Assembly: GCA_016707425.1 (NCBI GenBank)
Contig: JADJHU010000002.1
Span: 248,001-312,000 of the forward strand
Source: Gammaproteobacteria bacterium
Lineage (GTDB): Bacteria; Pseudomonadota; Gammaproteobacteria; Steroidobacterales; Steroidobacteraceae
DNA length: 64,000 nucleotides
Direction of reading: 5' to 3'
In this document: piece by piece, positions 59,962-64,000 of the stretch
Numbering within the stretch: position 1 is the first letter of the stretch
How the letters are laid out: every line of letters starts with the position of its first letter
Translations under genes and position numbers: made by a program
Notes under the pieces: model-generated
Databases searched by the model: none
What the model saw: only the letters and a program-made list of their open reading frames with translations
Told to the model about the DNA's origin: nothing

Positions 59962-60569
59962 GGGAAGTCGGGGTGCCGTGCCGGGCGCCCACCCGCCAAT
60001 CTTACCGGCGCGAAGCTCCAGCGGTGCAGCGGCGAGGGGCCGTGCCGGGCGAGCCGTTCGAGATGCGCAGGCGTGCCATAACCCTTGTGCGCTGCAAAAT
60101 CGAAACCCGGATAACGCGCATCGAGCTCCTCCATGAGCGCGTCGCGAGCCACCTTGGCGAGGATGGAGGCCGCGCTGATGCACGCGATGGACGCATCGCC
60201 CCGGACGATTGCCTCGGCACTGCACCGGAGGTCGGCAAGCCGTGGCAACCGGTCGCCATCCACCTGCACATGGGTCGGGAGGAGCGGCAGTCCCAGCAGC
60301 GCACGGCGCATGGCCAGGAAGGTCGCCTGCAGGATATTGAGCTGGTCGATCTCCTCACTATCCGCCCAGGCGACAGCCCAGCAGAGCGCACGCGTGTGGA
60401 TGAGTGTCGCAAGTCTTTGCCGCGCACCGGCCTCGAGCTGCTTGGAATCGGCCAGCCCGTCGATGTGCCGCCGCGGATGCAGGACGACTGCGGCTGCGAC
60501 CACTGGCCCTGCGAGTGCGCCGCGCCCCGCCTCATCGACACCGGCGATGCATGCTGCCCGCCCGCTCAC
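59958..60569 (-). CDS. rnhB: ribonuclease HII
   Basis: RNase HII removes ribonucleotides from DNA. The 203-aa protein has the first two acidic residues in CIAGVDEAGRGALAGPVVAA, LADSKQLEAGARQRL, an Asp in VQVDGDRLP, the further acidic region SAASILAKVARDALM, and the ending GFDFAAHKGYGTPAHLERL. The GTG at 60569 overlaps the lpxB stop (GTGA), and its own stop overlaps the dnaE start. Confidence 0.95.
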   Translation of the reverse strand: MSGRAACIAGVDEAGRGALAGPVVAAAVVLHPRRHIDGLADSKQLEAGARQRLATLIHTRALCWAVAWADSEEIDQLNILQATFLAMRRALLGLPLLPTHVQVDGDRLPRLADLRCSAEAIVRGDASIACISAASILAKVARDALMEELDARYPGFDFAAHKGYGTPAHLERLARHGPSPLHRWSFAPVRLAGGRPARHPDFP

Positions 60570-61744
60570 GCAGCGTCCCGGCGGGCGAGCAGCGCCAGCA
60601 CCGCCTCTGCGGCCTGGCCGGCACCGCCGCGACGAAGCCTCTCGTGCAGCGAGCGGAACTCGCGTGCCAGGAGCGCAGTGCGCTGCGGGTCGTCGAGCTC
60701 CGCGGCCAGAGCCCGCCCGAGTGCCTCGCCCGTCACCTGCTCCTGGAAGAACTCCGGAACCAGGGCCCGTCCCGCAAGCAGGTTCGGCTGCGAGAAACAC
60801 GTGACCTTCACCAGCCTCAGCCGTCGGAGCAGGAACGCCGTGACGGGGGACAGCCGGTAGGCCACTACCATCGGGCGCTTGGAAAGCATGGTCTCGAGAG
60901 TGGCCGTGCCGGACGCGACCAGCACAGCGTCTGCCGCCGCGAGCGCAAGCTGTGCCTGGCCTTCCAGGAAGCGTACCGCGACCCCCGGAGCACGTGCCGC
61001 AAGCTGCGAGGCAAACAGGGCCCGCGCGGAGTCCGAGGCCGTCGGGGCCAGGAAGACCATGGAGGCACGATGAGCCCGGAGCCAGGCCGCCGCGTCCGCA
61101 AAATCCGCGCCGAGACGCTGCACCTCTCCGAGCCGGCTGCCCGGTAGAAGCGCCACCACCAGCGCCCGCTCATCGAGCGCCAGCTGCCGGCGTGCCGCGG
61201 CCCGATCAGGGTCCAGGGGAATCTGGTCGGCGAGCGGATGCCCGACGAACTCCGCTGCCACGCCGTGGCGCGCATAGAACCCGGTCTCGAAGGGCAGGAG
61301 ACACAGCACCAGGTCGCAGGCCTGGCCGATGGCACGGACACGCCCCTGCCGCCAGGCCCAGATCTGCGGGCTCACGTACTGCACGGTGACGATCCCGTGG
61401 CGCCTGAGGCGCGCCGCGAGCCCGAGATTGAACTCCGGTGCATCGATGCCAATGAACACATCGGGCTGCGCAGCCAGCAGCCGCTGCGTGAGGCTGCGCC
61501 GCAGAGAGAGGAGCCGCGGCAGGTGCCGCACGATCTCCGCCAGCCCCATCACGGCGAGCTCGTCGGACTCGGCCCAGGTCGTACAACCCTGCGCGCGCAT
61601 CTTCGGGCCGGCGACACCGAAGAACTCCGCATCCGGCGCCCGTGCACGCAGAGCCTCGATGAGCGCCGCCCCGAGCTGGTCGCCCGAGGCCTCGCCTGCA
61701 ACCAGGCCGATTCGCAGAGGCCGTTGCCCGCGCGGATCGCCCAT
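60566..61744 (-). CDS. lpxB: lipid-A-disaccharide synthase
   Basis: LpxB joins UDP-2,3-diacylglucosamine and lipid X to form the lipid A disaccharide. The 392-aa GT19 protein has RIGLVAGEASGDQLGAALIE, FFGVAGPKMRAQGC, and VFIGIDAPEFNLGLA. Further on are VQYVSPQIWAWRQGRV, PFETGFYARHGVAAEFVGHP and LVASGTATLETMLSKRPMVV. It is six nt behind lpxA and overlaps rnhB. Confidence 0.97.
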   Translation of the reverse strand: MGDPRGQRPLRIGLVAGEASGDQLGAALIEALRARAPDAEFFGVAGPKMRAQGCTTWAESDELAVMGLAEIVRHLPRLLSLRRSLTQRLLAAQPDVFIGIDAPEFNLGLAARLRRHGIVTVQYVSPQIWAWRQGRVRAIGQACDLVLCLLPFETGFYARHGVAAEFVGHPLADQIPLDPDRAAARRQLALDERALVVALLPGSRLGEVQRLGADFADAAAWLRAHRASMVFLAPTASDSARALFASQLAARAPGVAVRFLEGQAQLALAAADAVLVASGTATLETMLSKRPMVVAYRLSPVTAFLLRRLRLVKVTCFSQPNLLAGRALVPEFFQEQVTGEALGRALAAELDDPQRTALLAREFRSLHERLRRGGAGQAAEAVLALLARRDAA

Positions 61745-61749
61745 CCCCG

Positions 61750-62523
61750 TCAGCGTACGAGGCTGCGGGTGGACGTACCGATGAACTCGACGAGCGGCTG
61801 CACCTCGTCGTGCTCCTTCGCGAGTTCCGTCAGCTTCCCGAGCGCATCTGTGAGCTTCAGATCCGAGCGGTAGAGGATGCGATAGGCGTTGCGCAGCGTG
61901 CGGATCTGACCGGGCGTGAAGCCACGGCGCTTCAATCCCTCGGAGTTGATCGAGTGCGGCGCAGCCGGCTGGCCCACCGCCATCACATACGGTGGCACGT
62001 CCCGCGTGACGGCTGCATTGTTGGCGATGAAGGCATGCGCGCCGACTTTCGTGAACTGATGGATCGCAGAGAGCCCGGCCATGATCACCCAGTCGCCGAG
62101 CTCGACGTGGCCACCGAGCGTCGCGCAGTTGGCCATGACGACCTGGTTGCCGATCGTGCAGTCGTGCGCAACGTGAGTGTACGCCATGAAGAGGTTGTCG
62201 CTGCCGATGCGTGTCACGCCCCGATCGTGAGTCGTGCCACGATTGACGGTCGTGAACTCCCGGAAGACGTTGCGGTCGCCGATCTCCAGGCGCGTCGGCT
62301 CACCCTTGTATTTCCTGTCCTGGGGTGCGTCGCCAATGGAGGCGAACTGGAAGATGCGGTTGCCTGCGCCGATGCGCGTGACACCTGCGATGACCACGTG
62401 CGGGCCGATCGAGGTTCCGGGGCCGATCTCGACGTCCGGGCCGATGATGCTGAAGGCACCGACGGATACATCGTCCGCCAGACGCGCCTGTGGCGCGACG
62501 GCCGCGCGCGGATCGATCATCAT
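61750..62523 (-). CDS. lpxA: UDP-N-acetylglucosamine acyltransferase
   Basis: LpxA adds the first 3-hydroxyacyl chain in lipid A synthesis. The 257-aa protein is a left-handed beta-helix of hexapeptide repeats with the catalytic His in YTHVAHDCTIGN. It contains FASIGDAPQDRKYKGEPTRL, typical of LpxA, and the C-terminal SEGLKRRGFTPGQIRTLRNA. The residue at the acyl-chain ruler position (Gly173 of E. coli) appears to be Asn168 by hand alignment. ATG at 62523, 16 nt behind fabZ. A second ATG follows it directly. Confidence 0.97.
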   Translation of the reverse strand: MMIDPRAAVAPQARLADDVSVGAFSIIGPDVEIGPGTSIGPHVVIAGVTRIGAGNRIFQFASIGDAPQDRKYKGEPTRLEIGDRNVFREFTTVNRGTTHDRGVTRIGSDNLFMAYTHVAHDCTIGNQVVMANCATLGGHVELGDWVIMAGLSAIHQFTKVGAHAFIANNAAVTRDVPPYVMAVGQPAAPHSINSEGLKRRGFTPGQIRTLRNAYRILYRSDLKLTDALGKLTELAKEHDEVQPLVEFIGTSTRSLVR

Positions 62524-62539
62524 GCCCCCCTTGCTGCCG

Positions 62540-63025
62540 TCACGGAGTCCGGCGCCCCCCTGCCCGGTTCATCTCCGGCGCCACCATCATCTCGGCGGTC
62601 GCCGCTTCGCTCCCGTCGACCAGTGCCTGCGCCGAAAACTGCCAGATGCCCTTGAAGTTGCGCACAATGCGTGCCTCGAGCAGCAACTGGTCCCCGGGCT
62701 CGACGGGCCGGCGGAAGCGGGCCTTGTCGATGCCCACGAAGTAGAGCCGTCCGGCTTCCTCGGGGAGCGCCCCCGCGGTCATGAAGGCCAGGATCCCCGC
62801 GGCCTGCGCGAGCGCCTCGACGATCATGACACCGGGCATGACGGGGCGCTGCGGAAAGTGGCCGGGAAAGAACGGCTCGTTATAGGTCACGTTCTTGATC
62901 GCGCGGATGCTCTCGCCACGGCGACACTCGAGAACGCGGTCGACGAGCAGCATCGGATAGCGGTGCGGCAGCTGCCGCAGGATCGCCACGATGTCCAGCG
63001 TCTCGATGTCAGTCTTGTCGTTCAT
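62540..63025 (-). CDS. fabZ: 3-hydroxyacyl-[acyl-carrier-protein] dehydratase FabZ
   Basis: FabZ dehydrates 3-hydroxyacyl-ACP and so competes with LpxA and LpxD for the same substrate. The 161-aa hotdog-fold protein has LPHRYPMLLVDRVLE, the catalytic His in NEPFFPGHFPQRPVMPGV and the Glu in MIVEALAQAAG, and then KARFRRPVEPGDQLLLE. The ATG at 63025 gives the standard N-terminus and overlaps the lpxD end by 17 nt. The C-terminus is slightly extended (MNRAGGRRTP). Confidence 0.95.
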   Translation of the reverse strand: MNDKTDIETLDIVAILRQLPHRYPMLLVDRVLECRRGESIRAIKNVTYNEPFFPGHFPQRPVMPGVMIVEALAQAAGILAFMTAGALPEEAGRLYFVGIDKARFRRPVEPGDQLLLEARIVRNFKGIWQFSAQALVDGSEAATAEMMVAPEMNRAGGRRTP

Positions 63026-64000
63026 CGGCGTCTGCTGCCTCTCCGGTGTCGTGAGCATGCTCGAGGCGTGCCACCCGCTCCGCCAGCGTATCGATCCGTT
63101 TCAGCCGTCCGACGATGCGCCGCCAGACATGCGCACCCTCTACCGGAATGCCGCTCGAGTAGACGCCGGGAGAAGTGATCGAGTGGCTCACCATGCTGAA
63201 ACCGGTCACCGCCACGTCATCGCAGATGGACAGATGCCCGGCGATGCCCACCGCGCCGCCGATCTGGCAGCGGCGGCCGATCGTGGTGCTTCCCGAAATG
63301 CCAACGCAGCCCGCGATCGCCGTGTGTGCGCCGATGTGCACGTTGTGCCCGATATGGATCTGATTGTCGAGCTTCACGCCGTCCCCGATGAGGGTGTCGG
63401 CGAGCGCGCCCCTGTCGATGGTGGTATTGGCCCCGACCTCCACGTCTTCGCCGATGCTCACCGTCCCGAGCTGCGGAATCTTGACCCAGGCCTCGCCATC
63501 CCGTGCAAACCCGAAGCCATCGGCACCGATCACCGCACCGGGCTGCACGATGGAGCGCGCGCCGAGGCGTACGTCCCGGCCAAGCACGACGCGTGCGACC
63601 AGCCGCACATCTTCCGCGAGGACGACGCCATCCTCGAGTACGCAGCCCGGTCCGACAGAGACGCGTGCGCCGAGCACGGCGTTGCAGCCGATCACGCTGC
63701 CCGGACCGACACTTGCACTGGCATCGATGCGGGCACCTGCACCGACCACTGCACTCGGGTGGATGCCCGGAGATGCCGGAAGCGCCGGGTGCAGGAGAGC
63801 AGCAATGCGCGCATAGGTCGCGTGCGGATTGGCCGCAACGAGAGCGGCCACGGGGCAGCCGTCGGCATTCCGCGCATCGAGTACCACCGCGGCAGCCCGC
63901 GTCGTCGCGAGCTGGCGGCGATAGCGCGGCTCAGCCAGAAAGGCGAGCGCGTCCCCATCGGCCTCGGCGAGGGAGGCCACCCGCGAGATACGCCGTCCGG
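63009..64000 (-). CDS. lpxD: UDP-3-O-acylglucosamine N-acyltransferase (5' end cut by window)
   Basis: LpxD adds the second, N-linked hydroxyacyl chain in lipid A synthesis. The visible part (about 330 residues) begins within the uridine-binding domain (RRISRVASLAEADGDALAFL). Hexapeptide repeats follow, with the catalytic His region NQIHIGHNVHIGAHTAIAGC and GVAGI-type repeats. A C-terminal coiled segment (VWRRIVGRLKRIDTLAERVA) completes it. The frame stays open to the window edge, so the true start lies beyond 64000; a GTG at 63980 is internal. It heads the visible lpxD-fabZ-lpxA-lpxB series. Confidence 0.95.
   Translation of the reverse strand, partial: GRRISRVASLAEADGDALAFLAEPRYRRQLATTRAAAVVLDARNADGCPVAALVAANPHATYARIAALLHPALPASPGIHPSAVVGAGARIDASASVGPGSVIGCNAVLGARVSVGPGCVLEDGVVLAEDVRLVARVVLGRDVRLGARSIVQPGAVIGADGFGFARDGEAWVKIPQLGTVSIGEDVEVGANTTIDRGALADTLIGDGVKLDNQIHIGHNVHIGAHTAIAGCVGISGSTTIGRRCQIGGAVGIAGHLSICDDVAVTGFSMVSHSITSPGVYSSGIPVEGAHVWRRIVGRLKRIDTLAERVARLEHAHDTGEAADADERQD

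Noticed and set aside
58441..60081. 546-codon plus-strand open frame over dnaE
   Set aside because: Antisense shadow with no recognisable domain.
1..64000. Search for tRNAs, rRNAs, CRISPR arrays, insertion sequences, phage or defence genes
   Set aside because: None seen by reading; the window is packed with conserved chromosomal genes in familiar order.

Overview
This window is a stretch of ordinary, tightly packed bacterial chromosome from a high-GC gammaproteobacterium. The lipid A genes, lolC/E/D with comEC-exbB-exbD-msbA-lpxK, the sdh operon followed by sdhE and rpoE, an rpfE homologue beside recJ-prfB-lysS, and csiV behind mfd together suggest the Xanthomonadales/Nevskiales/Steroidobacterales side of the class. 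That placement is an inference from gene content and order. I see no phage genes, transposases, CRISPR arrays, tRNAs or rRNAs. About 65 genes are supported, nearly all housekeeping.

Layout. 1-4.5 kb: rluC (cut by the window edge) divergent from rne, whose long leader has a good sigma70 promoter, then an unknown secreted protein. 4.5-12.1 kb (minus): comEC-exbB-exbD-msbA-lpxK-ycaR-kdsB-tyrosine phosphatase. 12.2-16 kb: a DUF2062 membrane protein facing lolC-lolE-lolD. 16.1-20.6 kb (plus): a small exported protein, mfd and csiV. 20.6-31.4 kb (minus): one long operon, lepA-lepB-DUF4845-rnc-era-recO-pdxJ-acpS-exonuclease-rlmD-nagZ, ending in a degenerate LOV-like PAS/GGDEF protein. 31.5-34.2 kb (minus): rpoE-rseA-rseB-glutaredoxin, with a sigma-E-type promoter in front of rpoE. 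34.2-38.4 kb (minus): SDHAF4-like gene-sdhC-sdhD-sdhA-sdhB-sdhE-ygfX remnant. 38.5-45.1 kb: ygfZ (plus), then rpfE-recJ-prfB-lysS (minus), and a Mth938-domain gene (plus). 45.1-45.5 kb: a 377-nt gene-free, AT-richer gap. 45.5-47.5 kb: surE-pcm (minus) and an Smr gene (plus). 47.5-64 kb (minus): lpxD-fabZ-lpxA-lpxB-rnhB-dnaE-accA-tilS-pyrG-kdsA-eno-ftsB-ispD-ispF-truD.

Themes. Most of the genes build or guard the cell envelope: lipid A (lpxD, A, B, K, msbA, fabZ), Kdo (kdsA, kdsB), lipoprotein sorting (lolCDE), isoprenoids (ispD, ispF), envelope stress (rpoE-rseA-rseB), peptidoglycan recycling (nagZ) and division (ftsB). Neighbouring genes very often share start/stop bases, which points to translational coupling.

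Points worth a second look. Four genes (comEC, exbB, msbA, ygfZ) each appear to lack exactly one base. Three of these lie within 1.5 kb, and because msbA is normally essential a local sequence error is the simplest explanation. ComEC has lost the metal ligands of its metallo-beta-lactamase domain. The LOV-like/GGDEF protein has lost the photoactive Cys, the flavin Gln and the GGDEF signature. The ygfX homologue lacks its membrane hairpin. prfB keeps the classical programmed +1 frameshift. nlpD-rpoS is absent from its usual place after pcm. I did not find a convincing new multi-gene system.
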